Shown: positions 1-11,791, numbered from the stretch's first letter. The stretch: 51,829 nucleotides of DNA from Ophiobolus disseminans (GCA_010093685.1 MU006239.1:128939-180767); one strand, 5' to 3'. Notes: a model not told the origin generated them from the sequence alone. Translations and numbers: made by a program.

Positions 1-1750
1 CTGCGGAGGGCTGGTGCGATCCAATAACGCCTTCAATTCCGTTCTTTGTTTCTGAAATTTCTATCTACATGGGGGTGGATTTTATTTCACAATAGATGGA
101 CACCAATAATGTTTCGCACACGGTTCAACGGACCTACCCTTGTATATATCACTCTTTCTGTATTAAGGCGTATCTACTTTGCCCAAGTGATCAGATGGAA
201 TAGTGAAATGCCTAGAAACACTTTCTAGAATTATGTACATTCGCCGTGTTGCATCATCGAGGCTGTCAAATTTGTTAACCATTAGAAGCTGAACAGATGA
301 ACGGCTCGCTAACGCTATTGGAGAGGACAATCATGTCTCACTGTAAGCAGTTGGGAGCAGGACATGGAGTGTGATGTAAGTTGTATTGTGAAGTGTTGTG
401 TGTCCTGGACTGAGATGTCCATGATCTAAGTTTGTATACATGAACTAGTGGGCTGATTGGCTGGCGGATAATTCACGTGACCATGCAAGGTACCCTGGGC
501 TTACACACACTAATTGGAAGGTTATGAATGCTTTAAAATGTGTTGATAATAAGCGGGTAAAGGCACACCTGTGTCCTGCATAACGCTAATGCATATCTAG
601 TAAACGCCTTCCTCAGCGGCCGTGCGCTTAGGAACCACCCACTCCACCGAAGTGCAGGAACCGGAAACCAATACCGTGTCCGTGCGCGCAGCGATCGGAG
701 TACAATCACCCTCCAAACACACACGTGCAAGTACCAGGGCTTAGTTTTCAGACTCTTCAAAGTCGTCGCAACACATGAAACAGCTTAGGTTTGGTGGAAC
801 TCGAATCATACATGGTGCAGAAGTTGAGCGCCTGTGGTAGGACATGATGGCGTGGTATTTTTGCGAGATGCACAGTAAGGAAAGATGACGTCCCTGACTG
901 CGCCATGTAACTCAAAACTCTAACTTAGTAGAGTTTGCTTCTTAGAAAAGCAGGGTTTTGTCGACATCAATGAAGCTTACGATGATAGCTAGGCTTCGAC
1001 AAGAACGTAACTGTCTAGGTAGTCATCCCATGCGCTTAGAAATAATACAGCTCCAGTGTTCGTGAAGACGAACCCTAGTTACTGTGAAGTTTTTGAGAGC
1101 TGGGTCGATTTCACGGCGTAGCACGAGCGTCGAGATCCACCGAGAGTGTCCGATCCATTGGCCGCTGGGTAACACAACACACCGCAGAGTTAATAGCGGG
1201 ATTGCTGCCACTGTAAGCACCTCAATCTTGCCATCCGGACTCTCCGACTCCAGGCATTTCTATCATCACAAGATACTACTCGCTCAGCGTACGTATGCCC
1301 TTGCTAACAGCTAGAATCATAACAATAGCGACAGAACTATCATGAACAAAACAATCATTATAGAGGACTTAAACAACATAGAAGAGCCGAACATCACGGG
1401 AGAGCCCGCTAACACATCTTGCTCACCGTACATAGGTTTTTCCTTACATTGTTCTGCCACTAACATCGACAGAACAGATATAGCCGCTAGTAAATACAAA
1501 CTCAAAGTTATAGAGGCCTGCATGACCTAAGCCGCTGAGCGTCACCTCTGGATTACGGACCGCCGCGCATTCATCTCTATTATAGTGTACGCCGCAACGC
1601 AAGAGTCTGAAGCTTCAGCCGTGCACACCTAGGTCAAAAACGAGATAGGCGAAGGCTGCTTTAGAGACAAACCCGTTAGTTGTAAGCAGATCGCAACGCT
1701 CCTAAACGCGAGGCGGACCTGATCAGCAGCTTCCATGACTAGGAAAGGAT
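1..1750. other. Gene-free stretch, nothing recognised
   Basis: I see no convincing coding frame, repeat or RNA gene here. Short open frames occur on both strands near 1320-1530, but neither has a recognisable domain and the two overlap antisense, so neither is called. Confidence 0.5.
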
Positions 1751-1753
1751 TAG

Positions 1754-1936
1754 GCAAAGGCAAATTGGTTCGAGCGTAACGAGGACAGCACGTACCAGTT
1801 TGAGGTTTTGTGGACGATGGGCAACACCCGATTCTTGGACGAGATTCCGCTACGGGAGAGGTTCAGGGGATATCGCAGATTCCACATAGCAGAGGAAGAA
1901 GCTCGATTTGTGGTCAGTTGGCCAAAAGACTGTTGA
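1754..1936 (+). pseudogene. Short coding-like relic, unknown family
   Basis: This is a 60-codon open stretch between a TAG at 1751-1753 and a TGA at 1934-1936. It has no suitable upstream ATG; the only internal ATG in frame is at 1818. The translation is unusually protein-like: aromatic and charged residues are mixed (for example FEVLWTMGNTRFLDEIP), with no low-complexity runs. A second coherent stretch, rich in Gly, Asp and Glu, follows in another frame at about 1935-2010, which suggests an indel. I do not recognise the family. It could be an exon of a decayed gene or a fragment carried by a repeat. Confidence 0.35.
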
Positions 1937-3270
1937 TGGAGACTGGCCCGGCGGTGGTAACGGCAAAGATGAGTCAGCGGAGGCTGGAGAGATGCAATGT
2001 CCATTCACTTGAGCAGAATGTTCAGATTTGCGTGAGCAGTCGAGCTCAATCAAGCGATCCGTAATCCCCGTCGCCAATCACCACGATCCGAACTGCAGAA
2101 ATCAGCGCTGTTGATGTGGGTGTCCGCTTAGGCCCTACCTAGGTAATCCCTGACTGAGACCGACCGCCGACGTGCGGGGTACCCTCAGCCTCAGCCACTG
2201 GCTACCCTGGCCTGCCGCAAGAGGCCACCGTCAGCCAAAGGCAAGCTCCAGACGTATCCCAAATCTTATGCTCTGCGCAACCCTCGAGGCGGAGCCGCGG
2301 TCGTTGGGTTTGATGGCAATCAATATGTGAGATGCCGCGCGATGTGCGTATGCTTCGGAGCGTAGGAGCATTGCATGAGACGCGCGCCGTGGATTCTTGT
2401 CGTTGCAACCTCTACCGCCTCTGCGATTGTTTCAGTGGCTTAGATGCGAGCATCATTGCCCCACAGCAGAGCTTCCGCTGCTTCCATCGGCCATCGCCGC
2501 GAGTTGCCAGGCGATTGGGCGCTACTCGGTCGGATTCGTAGACTCATGGGCGGTCGATAAGTTGGTTGGCAGGCGATGTGTTGCGCTTTGAGGCGCTGTT
2601 GTAGGGTTGCGAGTCATGTACACCACAGATCTCGTTATCGGAGACCCGGGTTCTTTGGTTTTGTAATTTGTGGGTCCGCTGATGTATCTAGTGTCTTCCT
2701 TATTGTATTCTAACCTACCTTTACTATGAGTTCCCCCCAAAATCTCTTATGTGCTCAGATTCAGAAGCTTACTTACAAGCATAGACTTCACAGCTTTCCA
2801 TTTCCTGAGACGGTGTGCAGTTCAGAGCTTGACTCTTTCCGCAAAAGCATAATTATTGCTTGTAACAGCTCAGCTCACCACCCTTCATTTCCTTCCTTTC
2901 CTTAATATCTTGCAATGGACGAAGTTTGCTGCAGCCACTGCTACTCGGTCCTATCAGACGGGCCTTAGTAGTTGGCTTTTTCGAAGGCGGAGGAGAAATC
3001 TGCTTAGAAGTCTACCTTCAGATTGTCTGTCTTGGACATCTGTCGTCATCTGCAGGCCACGCTAATGACCAGAGCGTCACTTAGGTATAAATGGACCTGA
3101 CTTGCAGAACCCGAATCTATCATTCCCAAAGAGTTCAGAGGTTGTCGGAGCTGTAGCTCATCAACAGACATGTCTTTCCGCATCCGATGTCAGCAGAGAC
3201 AAAGCGCTGAAATCTTGCAGGCCAACAAGAACGACCTTCCACAGAGAACAAAGACAAGTCCTGTGACGAG
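1937..3270. other. Intergenic, nothing supported
   Basis: Apart from the frame-shifted continuation of the preceding relic up to about 2010, no feature is supported. Open frames around 2330-2590 overlap on both strands and lack recognisable domains. Confidence 0.45.
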
Positions 3271-3606
3271 ATGAAGGCCGAGCAAGCCAACACGGCCGCC
3301 GAACCACCAGCGCTCCTCTTCCCCAATGATCTTATCGAGTTCAGCTTTTTAGATCACCTCCGCCTCGATTCCCCCGCACGCCTATGGGACCCTATGCCCG
3401 ATAAATACCCAACTACCATCCAAACACTGCGGTCTTTCCGTCTTCCACCTACTCATCATCGCTCTTTCAGCTTTTCAACTGTGCAGACTGGTCAATGCGG
3501 CCTCCGGTACCACTTCATTGTTCTTGTCTATTTTATCTGGCGGCCGGAAAAGCCTTTACCAAACTGCCTCCTGATCCATCAATTCCCCGATTTCGGGCAA
3601 GTGTAG
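3271..3606 (+). CDS. Hypothetical 111-aa ORF, doubtful
   Basis: An ATG-started ORF of 111 codons. The first ~45 residues look protein-like (acidic/hydrophobic with Pro-rich turns) and the tail is compositionally random. An open frame (3170-3274) precedes it in another frame, so this may be a single exon or a frame-broken remnant. There is no signal peptide, membrane segment or known motif. I do not recognise it and a chance ORF cannot be excluded. Confidence 0.25.
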   Translation: MKAEQANTAAEPPALLFPNDLIEFSFLDHLRLDSPARLWDPMPDKYPTTIQTLRSFRLPPTHHRSFSFSTVQTGQCGLRYHFIVLVYFIWRPEKPLPNCLLIHQFPDFGQV

Positions 3607-4140
3607 TACCTCAGTAACGCACGACACTACAGTACCCATACCCGCCTATCTTAGAATACCCGGGCGCCAAGCGCAACTCACAAGCACGCCCACCGCCCCA
3701 TCGCTTCAGCCTGGTCCGTGTCTGCCGAAAGATTTACACAGAGACAGCTGTACTGCCATATCACTTAAGCACTTTCTGCGCTCCTAACCCGGCCAAAGGA
3801 ATGTGGGATATGGCAGCGCAATAACCCAATTGCGATGCCAGCGTCCGCTTCACCTATACTGGAGCCGTCGCGCAAACTCGCTTGGTGGCGTTTCCTGGTG
3901 CGACGCTAGTGCTGCTGCGTTATTTCGTTCCTTCTCTTGTACTGCGACGATGCAGCAACACGCACCGCAGCGGCCATGCTATCACCTTCTCCGATCATAT
4001 ACGCGACGAGCTGAAGTCGTAGAAAGATACCACTGGTTTTGGCGTGGGCGAAGGCGAGTCTCGGACAGTTTGCGATTGGAAAGATAGACGGTACATTTTG
4101 GAATACTGGCGTCATGGGCTTCATTAGGCTCGCTTCAGGC
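3607..4140. other. Intergenic spacer before a Tc1/mariner element
   Basis: Nothing recognisable. The ORFs here (for example 3803-4087) are short, lack motifs and run into the transposon end. Confidence 0.5.
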
Positions 4141-4144
4141 TATA

Positions 4145-5495
4145 CAGTTACGCGTCAAAAGTTTCTTTGCATTAGCGTGACGCGGGGGAAAATCAACGCG
4201 ACGCGCCAAAACTTCAACACCACACCACTATGTCAAATCAACGCAGAATTTTACGAGAGATATCTCAAAATGTGCGCAGAAGTCCAAATATGACAATCGC
4301 GCAAAGGGGCGAGGCTGTTGGGATGTTGCGTGCTGGATGCAGCGTGGCTGAAGTTGCTAGCCACTTTGGCCGCTCTTCACAAGCTATACGCGACCTACAG
4401 AAAAAGTACAACACTACCAGCTCTACGAAAGATCTCCCTCGCAGCGGCCGTCCCTCAATACTATCGACCTATCAGAAGAAAATCATCTACAGGAAAGTAC
4501 GCGCTACACCAAAGATTGAGTACTCAGAGCTCGCCGTAGAGTCGATCTTTGTGGACGCAGAGGGCACCCCTTCAAAGCAGCCTAGCCGCTCTACACTCTA
4601 TCGGGCAATTAAAGGTACAGGCCTCACCAATCACAAGGCTAAAAAGAGACCTAAGTTCAACCGCAGGCATGCTGCAAAGCGCTTGAAGTTTGCAAGGGAG
4701 TACCGCCACTTCCAGTGGGGTCGGCGCACGCTTAAGTTCTCAGATGAGTGCTCCGTTCAGAAGGGCTCTGGGGCAAATCAGCAGTGGGTTTTTTGCTACC
4801 CGTGGGAGAAATGGAAACCAGATATGCTAGATCCTCAGAGCACCTCTAGGAAGCCTGCACAGATAGTGTGGGGTTGTATATAGCTGGATGAACGGGGGAA
4901 GGCGCGGAGGAGCAAACTAGTCATCATGGACCGCAATCCGGATGCCAAAAAGCGTGGCTACTCCGCCAAAAGTTACATAGAGGCGTTGACTAAAGGTCTC
5001 CTCCCTCACTGGCGTCGTTCTCAGCTGTTTATGCAGGATAACGCGGGCATACACCGCGCGCGCAGTGTTGTCAAATTCCATCAGGATCACCAAATCAACG
5101 TCATTGACTGGCCTGCCTATTCTCCCGATCTTAACCCAATCGAACACCTTTGGTGGGTTCTCAAACGGCGTATGTTTAAGCTATATCCCTAATACAACAA
5201 CTACAGCCAGGTAGAAGAGGAGTGGGAGGGCTTTTGTAACGCCTTGAAGGAGTGCTGGCGGGGCATACCTGAGAAACTGATCAAGCAACTCATCATAAGT
5301 ATGCCGCAACGCCTTGCGGCCGTACGTAAAGCCCGTGGGTGGCAAACAAAATATTGAGCTCGCGCAATTCCAAAACACTAAAAATTATTTTATTTGGACA
5401 TGTATAGCCTATTTTACAGCTTCATTTGTGCGTGGGTGACTTTTGGCGGGGTGGCCCGTGTGCCCTGCTGCAAAGAAACTTTTGACCTAGTACTG
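4145..5495 (+). mobile_element. Tc1/mariner-type DNA transposon, copy A (1351 bp)
   Basis: The element is bounded by imperfect terminal inverted repeats that begin CAGT and share the core GTCAAAAGTTTCTTTGCA; the right copy is the reverse complement ending at 5495. TA dinucleotides flank both ends (4143-4144 and 5496-5497), the target duplication typical of this superfamily. The interior holds one transposase frame with two in-frame stops. Copy B at 38499-40202 has the same terminal design and, after subtracting its inserted LTR and duplication, nearly the same length (1350 bp). The two copies are therefore one family. Confidence 0.9.
4230..5357 (+). pseudogene. Tc1/mariner transposase, inactivated by two stops
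   Basis: A cut-and-paste transposase of 375 codons in one frame. The first ~60 residues contain the DNA-binding helix-turn-helix, followed by a GRP-type motif (RSGRP, residues 71-75). The catalytic triad is visible: D172 in FSDECSV, D270 in MQDNAG and E305 in NPIEHLW, with exactly 34 residues between the last two (DD34E). The C-terminus ends GWQTKY. Stops interrupt it at 4881-4883 (TAG where Trp is expected) and 5190-5192 (TAA where Gln is expected from copy B). Both fit C-to-T changes on one or other strand as made by RIP. Apart from these the frame is intact, so the copy decayed recently. The start was chosen as the first ATG giving the complete N-terminal domain. Confidence 0.88.
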
Positions 5496-5497
5496 TA

Positions 5498-6062
5498 TAC
5501 TTTCATGCTCTCGTGTTCCTTCTCACGAACGCTATATGCAGAAATAGACTTCACCCAAAGCCATGAAGAGATAGGTGCGCCCATTCGGGGCATGGTAGAT
5601 ATCATTGGCAGCCTATGTGAGCGTAGAAACAAATATTCGATGGGATTTCTCGGCCTGCCCAAAAGCGACCTTCACTGCGCCATGATCGACATTTTTCATC
5701 TCTAACACGATGGTATGCGTAAATCATATCGTGTAGTAAAAGATTATCCTGCAACGAACACCTTGTACCAGACACACCGCGAAGTCGTTCGATAACTACG
5801 AAGGTAGGATTACTACAACAATGAGATACAAGATTAACTCAGTGTCAGTCTTTCCCTTTATAGTTGCCCGTGACCACGTTACGCATGCCCAGTAGTCATG
5901 CAGACCACGAGAATACACAATCCATCACTATAGTCGCCCCATTGGGTCTGCTATCAGCAGCGCAGCAGCCTGCAAGCCAGGTTCATAGAATCACCGCGTG
6001 GCAACAAGAGAGTTTGGCGTACAAAACATGATGTCATTTCTACAAAGCAACCATCTCTGATA
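5498..6062. other. Intergenic spacer
   Basis: No gene or repeat recognised between the transposon end and the 3' end of the minus-strand PHD-finger gene. Confidence 0.5.
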
Positions 6063-8692
6063 CTAGAGAAGAAACCCAGTCTCTTCCTCTTTGTTGTGTA
6101 TGTCGAGCGCCAAATACTTCTTTTCAGCCTTGTCAACAATCAAGAATTTGCACTCGGGATCTTTCGCCCTTCTCTCAATCTCAGCGGGTAACATCCACTC
6201 ATTGATGTTCCACGAGAAGCGCCAGTCTGCGCAGTCTCCTTCTTTTGGTACTAGAAGCAGTGCTTCTGTTGTGGTCCAGCTGTAGCCTTCATGGAGAACA
6301 ATGTGCACGACCTCTAGGAAGCCGTTTGATTTGTCTACCCCTTCTGGACAACTGAGTCCAAACTCGACTTTACCAAGTTCAAACATCTTCAATTCCATGT
6401 CGTCGTCAATTTTGGCGATTTGATAGTGTGAGTTGTTTACCGTAGTGGTCACCTCCTCAGTTGTTGCAAAAAGGTGATGCGATGAACGTAAGTCGTCTCC
6501 GGGTCGTATTTCAAACATGATCGTGCCTGTACTGCGGCCTGCTGGTACCACAGGTGCTTCTGTAGCCTCGCCCGCCTGTTGCAAGACAATGAATTCTTTC
6601 TTGTCATCTGCAGGCATGGAATTGATTACGACCGTCACTCGGTTTTTGCGGTATTGCTGCATTCCAAGACATATACCCAAGCCTTCAAGTACGGCACTTG
6701 TCCTTGATCATGTTCATTAGCGGCCATTGAAGTTCCACGGAGACAACTACCGTCACGGTTTGAGGTGTCTCCTGCCTCACCTGCAATTGCACCTCGCTTG
6801 TATGGTAGCGAGTTGCGACTACCTACATTGAACTAGCGCTGCCCACAGCCACACACCTATATATACAGTTTGTAGCTTCACTCAATATAACCTCAGTTCA
6901 ATCCTTCAATTCTTCCTGTATATGCGCTGTTCTCACATCGCGACAACTACTCACTCAGATGGTGGCAATGGGCTCACTTCTGGAGCGACGTTAGGCTTCA
7001 GGGCTGGTGCTGCAATCCTCTCGAACTGTTCCCTCCGCTCCGTTCGTTTCACTCCGCCTCCTGTCAAGTGCATTCGATCGATGTGTCCTGGGTGTCGCTC
7101 CACTTGCCGCTTGAACAAAATCGTTGCCCGATTAGTCTGTTTGGTGATGTGCTTCTGTAGGGTGGCTGCAAAGTCACCTGTGGTTCCATCAATATGATAC
7201 GTTGTTGACGGCAGTGAACCTGCATACAAGTCTTTGAAGTATTAGCGTATGTATGGCTCAAGCTTATTGGAAGCAATGCTGGTCTCCTTCTCCAGCTCTT
7301 TGACAGTGCATTTGACAACCCACTCGTCGCCGCTATGCACGCTCATAGCACTTTTGGTGTTGACGTGTATAAACCTTCGCGTTGTATCGATGTCATAGAT
7401 GCTCGAATCCTACAAGCATGTCAATCGTTAACAAGGCATAGGCCAATGCTGAATTACTCACATCAGTGAAACCGCCCATGTCTGCGGATATAACTGTACT
7501 CTTACTTTTTGTTGTTGGGGTGGCACCCATAGCATAATAAAGGCTCACGGTTGCTTCTTCGGTTACAATAGGCTTTGTGTTTGGTGTGGGCATTGTGAAT
7601 TGCATTGAGAACCATGGTCTTCTGCTTGAGAGTTCAACCAGACGGAAGCGCCACGGCAAGCGTGATTTGGACAGTTGCGGTGTCTAGCAAAGGTCCCTCA
7701 AACTTCCAAAGCATGGCCTTTATGATCTTCTGAAAATACGAGGTCATGATGGCCTCGGTCGAGAAGCCATCGGGTGGTTGTGCATTGCTGCAGATGATCA
7801 TCTTCAAGGGCTCAATGGCAATAAGGCCGTCGCCTACGCGCCGCTCAAAGTGTATAGCCTTGCTGACAGGATCGATGGTGACGAGTGGTTTGGGGGAATC
7901 GCTGTCATCCAGCAGATAATGCGTCGCGCTCAGAAATGTGCCCTTGCATCTTGAGCGTACTGTACCCATGTCAAACTCTAAATACACAACACCAGAGACG
8001 TCTGTACCATGTAGGTGAGGAACGGGGTCCAGCAGCAGTGCCGAACATGCTGGGCATTGTAGTGAATCATCTCCATCTACAATGCGCACTGACCCATCAC
8101 CTCGGTACGACAGCGCCGTGTCCGAGATGCAGCTGGTATGAAAGCTACAAGAGCAGCCGTGGCAGAATAGATACGCTTTGTTGGACCCCAATTGCTTTGA
8201 ACACGTGTGACACTTTTCCGACCCCCAGAAGTGATCATCGCCAACATGTTTAGAACATTGATGCCGATCTTTCCAAGACTCTGCCTGCACTTCTGCATCT
8301 ATTGCTTCAGGGTCAACAAGTTGGAAGTTCGCAACCACGGAGGTATTCAGCAAGATCTCATTAGCAAAGCCAAGGTTGACTGGAGGACAACAAAGGACCA
8401 GGAATCTTCCACCACGTCGCTCAATTTTATAAACAATGCACGAGTCGCCATCCTCCCAATGGACCCAGGCGAAGCGGCTTTGGCTTCGGTCTAACGTGTC
8501 CTCATTGTTTTTCCATGCTTCGTCATCAATGAGTACTATAACTCTTTTCAGAAGTTCATCATTGATTGTGTGTGGCTGCAGCTTCGTCTTCGCGGATCGG
8601 GCGCATTTGGTGGCGGGTCCTCCTTTGGCGCGTTTTGCGGCGGGACGATGTCCGGGAGACTGCACTGATGCATGCTGCTTGCGTTTGACCAT
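6063..8692 (-). pseudogene. PHD-finger protein gene, three exons, one frameshift and one stop
   Basis: Proposed exons are 8692-7462, 7409-6955 and 6702-6063. The first intron (7410-7461, 52 bp) has donor GTGAGT and acceptor TAG. The second (6703-6954) has donor GTGAGT and contains a MITE; without MITE and duplication it would be 52 bp. The N-terminus is basic (MVKRKQH). A PHD-type zinc finger lies about one third in: CHTC, 12 residues, CHGC, 4 residues, HTSC, 23 residues, CPAC. Exon 1 has one surplus base near 7640-7650: the frame ends at a TGA at 7634 while the coding sense continues one frame over. Exon 2 carries a TAA (7242-7244). With one base removed the exons total 775 codons and all phases agree. 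The PHD finger suggests chromatin reading in the nucleus; the rest is unrecognised. Sequencing error, or two or three separate genes, remain possible. Confidence 0.6.
6751..6945 (-). mobile_element. MITE, 195 bp, copy 1, inside an intron
   Basis: Flanked by a perfect 5-bp direct repeat ACTAC at 6746-6750 and 6946-6950. The ends form an imperfect inverted repeat (CGTCACGGTTTGAG against TGTCGCGATGTGAG). The reverse complement is clearly similar along its whole length to 19955-20144, including the shared core GAACAGCGCATAT and GGAAGAATTGAAGG. There is no coding capacity. It sits inside the last intron of the PHD-finger gene. Confidence 0.8.
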
Positions 8693-10823
8693 GCTGTGCG
8701 TGTACAAGAAGGGGAGAGGAGGTGAGAAGAAGGTGTTGGTGGGGTAGATGCTGGAGCGGCGCGTTGAGCTGTGCCGCAGAATGCCAAGCTTTCATCGTGG
8801 CGACCGCTGCGAGCCGTGCTTGAAACACCATACTTTAGACTGATGCTTCTTTGCCCTCTGTAGCAATAACATGTACAGCTGCGTCCATTCGAGCTCTGAA
8901 TCCTCAGCTATCGACAATTATGTTAACCTCTTTATCCAGGCTCTTGCCCGAGGGCGGCTTGATCGCTCCAATTCTCCAGAAACGCTGCTATCTCCTCCGC
9001 CTCATCGTACTCATGGACCAGGCATCGGCCCTCCTCCTCCATGCACCATACACACCTCCTCATGCATAGGAGTCTTGGGTCGCCCTCCAGTTAGGGTTTG
9101 ATCGTCGTCAACGGTCCGCCGCGACTAGGAGGGTTGGTTCAATTGAGATACATCATGCTTACGCACAACGGGGTTGCGGTGTTGCGGTAGCCTTTCACCA
9201 CAGACCAATATCGCCGTTGTCCGCTCGATAGCTCTTCTTTGTTCCATAGCTGCTGCAGCCTGCACTATGTCAATGGAGAATCCTTGCAAATGGGAATAGG
9301 CGATGGCGATATTCCGCCGGCATCATGTCCGACTCCTCTTGCACTACCGGGGCTGTATCTGCACCCGCTGCGCTCCTTGCCATCCGCTGATGACCAGACG
9401 TTGTCGCAAATCTTTTGGTGACCGGGTGCGAAGACCGACGTCTTGGAAGGTGCAGCTGGTGGTCTTTCTTGAGAATCCCCTTATCTTTCCAAACGTATGT
9501 CCCGCCCCAAGATGGGGCTTTGGCCTTGCCCTTTTTCAATGGTGCAAGTGCAGACCCAGCGGTGTCAGCTGTCTGACGGGCGGACGAGATTCCGCAGTCG
9601 GTCATCGTGTGTTGCATGTAGGCGGCTCAACTATGTCTCTGAGTTGACATGTGTAGTGCATGAGCATGGCGTGGTAAGCGCAACCCCAAGGATGCTTGGA
9701 GCAGAGTCGGAGCTGGCCGAGCGTGTTGGCGGTGATATTGAAGGCTTGGGTGGGGAGTCGTTGGAAGAGTCAGTGGGTAAGACGTGGCTTCAGCCGCTGT
9801 TCATAGGTTAGTTGAATAGATCTGTGCTGAGAATCGTGCAAACACCATAAGAAAGTATGCGGCATTTGAGAAAGTATGCGACGTAGAAGAGGAAGGCGCT
9901 TTGATGCCTTGGGACAAGGTCTGGACTGACCGCATACCCACATCCGTGCATCTTCACGCTCATTTGTAGCCCTCTCCTTCTGTTCTTTCTCGGCTCGCGA
10001 GGCGGCGGTCGTGTGGCAAACTGGCGGACGCAGTCATTGATTGAGACGATTCTCAGGGCGAGGTTCGTGTTCGTGGTCGGTCGATCGGCGCGAGGACTCG
10101 TAAGGGACCTTGGGAACCAGGGGCGAGGCGGCAGATGTATCGTCCATGATATGCGTTCCGTGGTGGGGTTGCGCGCCGCTTCTGGTTGGGCTGCTGGAGT
10201 TCGAGTAGTTAAGAATGGAGATGCGGTTCAAAACATGAATTACGTATGGCAATTGGCAATCCCGAGGGAGACTGCAAGCCACACCATGGATCAGCCTTTG
10301 CACCTGCGCCACATCTCCAAGGTCTGCCTACCAGCAACGGCGTCATAGCGTGTGTGTGGTTCAAGCGCACAAAATTCACTTGTTCACCACATTAACCTTG
10401 GATCCTTCCTTGCAACGACAGATGCCCAGAGGCGTTCATTTTAGTCAGAATTGAAGACATCCGTCGCGTTGCTCCTCACCAGCTGCTGCTGCTGGCTACC
10501 GTCCCAAGTACAATGGTGGCGCAAATAACTGGCAACGATTATCCCTAATGTCACTTGTGTCTTGCTCCTCATGGGCCTAAGTTCTGCAAGGGCGAACGCG
10601 TCGAGCCTGGAATGACCATTTACCGATGGTACCGTGTGGTTCGATGTCGCAAACGCCCAAATATTGACCAGTGGAAACTCTGCATGCGTTTTCCCTGTCG
10701 GTGATGACTCACGCGCTTCTGGTCCGTGAGTAGGGCTACATTGGCTTTTAGGATATGTATATAAGGTTTTCTGGTAGCGCTGAATTACATGTCTGTCAAA
10801 ATCGAAAGCTATCAATTGGTACC
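8693..10823. other. 2.1-kb gap without a supported gene
   Basis: Open frames of 60-115 codons occur on both strands (for example 9270-9617 minus, 9497-9811 plus, 10034-10312 minus). They overlap antisense, have no recognisable motifs and no splice context that would extend them. The promoter of the minus-strand PHD-finger gene should lie just after 8693, but I see no defined element in it. Confidence 0.45.
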
Positions 10824-11249
10824 ATGAGTTCAATACGCATTCCATTTGGCCCACCCCGACACCCGGCTGCGTGCGACCTGTGTAGGGTGCAACTAAGAGA
10901 CGGCGAAATGGTCTTTTCCGATCTCTATCCGGTCGATACGGTCGAGAAGATACTGCAAGAAAAAGCACAGGTCTTCAAAATGCGGGACCGGAAGCGGGGT
11001 GGGATGCCTGGACGTAGATCGTTCAGTTTTCATGAAGAATGTTTGCGACGTATAGCGCAACTCCTATCCGGATCCCAGCTGCGAAAACTCAAAGAAGAGC
11101 TGGCAAGAAACAATTTTACAAAGACATCGGGCAGAAATATCGTTTCAACATGGTTTGAGCTCTCGTGCGTGTTGCCTCCAGACAACTTCCTAGCGGATAT
11201 CTTTCGCCGACTTTATAAGCTTCCCGTGGAACTGCAGCTTATACCGTAG
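10824..11249 (+). CDS. Small F-box-like / Cys-containing hypothetical protein (141 aa)
   Basis: Starts at ATG 10824 (MSSIRIPFG). An upstream in-frame region back to 10755 lacks protein character. The N-terminal part has CDLC (about residues 17-20) and a later HEEC, a CxxC...HxxC arrangement that could bind zinc. The middle is basic. The C-terminus reads KLPVELQLI, which resembles the first helix of an F-box, then stops at 11247. A coherent 36-codon frame (11250-11359) follows directly one frame over. The protein may therefore once have been longer and been cut by a frameshift, or there may be an intron I cannot place. The product family is unknown; a role as an SCF adaptor would be speculation. 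Confidence 0.5.
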   Translation: MSSIRIPFGPPRHPAACDLCRVQLRDGEMVFSDLYPVDTVEKILQEKAQVFKMRDRKRGGMPGRRSFSFHEECLRRIAQLLSGSQLRKLKEELARNNFTKTSGRNIVSTWFELSCVLPPDNFLADIFRRLYKLPVELQLIP

Positions 11250-11359
11250 TACTTGAAAATTTACATGGGAACATCGTGACGAATGACAACGTTCTTGACG
11301 CAATTCTAGAACTTTTGAAGCCCGGGTCAGCAGAACGTCTAGCAGGTACCTCTTCTTAA

Positions 11360-11791
11360 GCAACTTGTTAAGGTAATTCCACGTCGCCTCCGCTCGATGA
11401 TCGTTATCAATTCAGTTACAAACAACAACTTCAGCCTTCAAATCGGTTCGATCTGGCGCGCCAATTGTCAGTGTTGAAGAGGATATGTACCGCAGACAAA
11501 GCTTCCAATATCGCCGTACAAGGAGCGGTAGATGTAGTTGTATCTTCACTCATCGGACTACCCCTCATCTGCCGACGTGACAGAGCAGACATGAGGTCAC
11601 CGCTTACATGAGGGTTTCTAAGGCGCAATACTTGTTCCATACATACGACTAGTCATTCCGAACCATGATGAACTTAGACGCGAGCCTGAGGTGGGATTTG
11701 CCCTCAATCCGCTCAGCAGGAGCCACAGGACGCAAAATGAATCAACAAACGTTGAAAGACAGCAAGATAAAGCTATTGGAGGGGGCGGCGT
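11360..11791. other. Intergenic spacer before long-TIR element
   Basis: Nothing recognised. The only frame of note is a short minus-strand ORF (11431-11640) without motifs. Confidence 0.5.

Noticed and set aside
7634..7690. Intron explaining the frameshift in the PHD-finger gene
   Set aside because: The only GT/AG pairs in phase enclose 22 bp, too short; a 51-bp candidate is out of phase and has a poor donor (GTCCAA).
10441..10968. 175-codon minus-strand ORF
   Set aside because: Overlaps antisense with the Cys-containing ORF at 10824 and has no recognisable feature.
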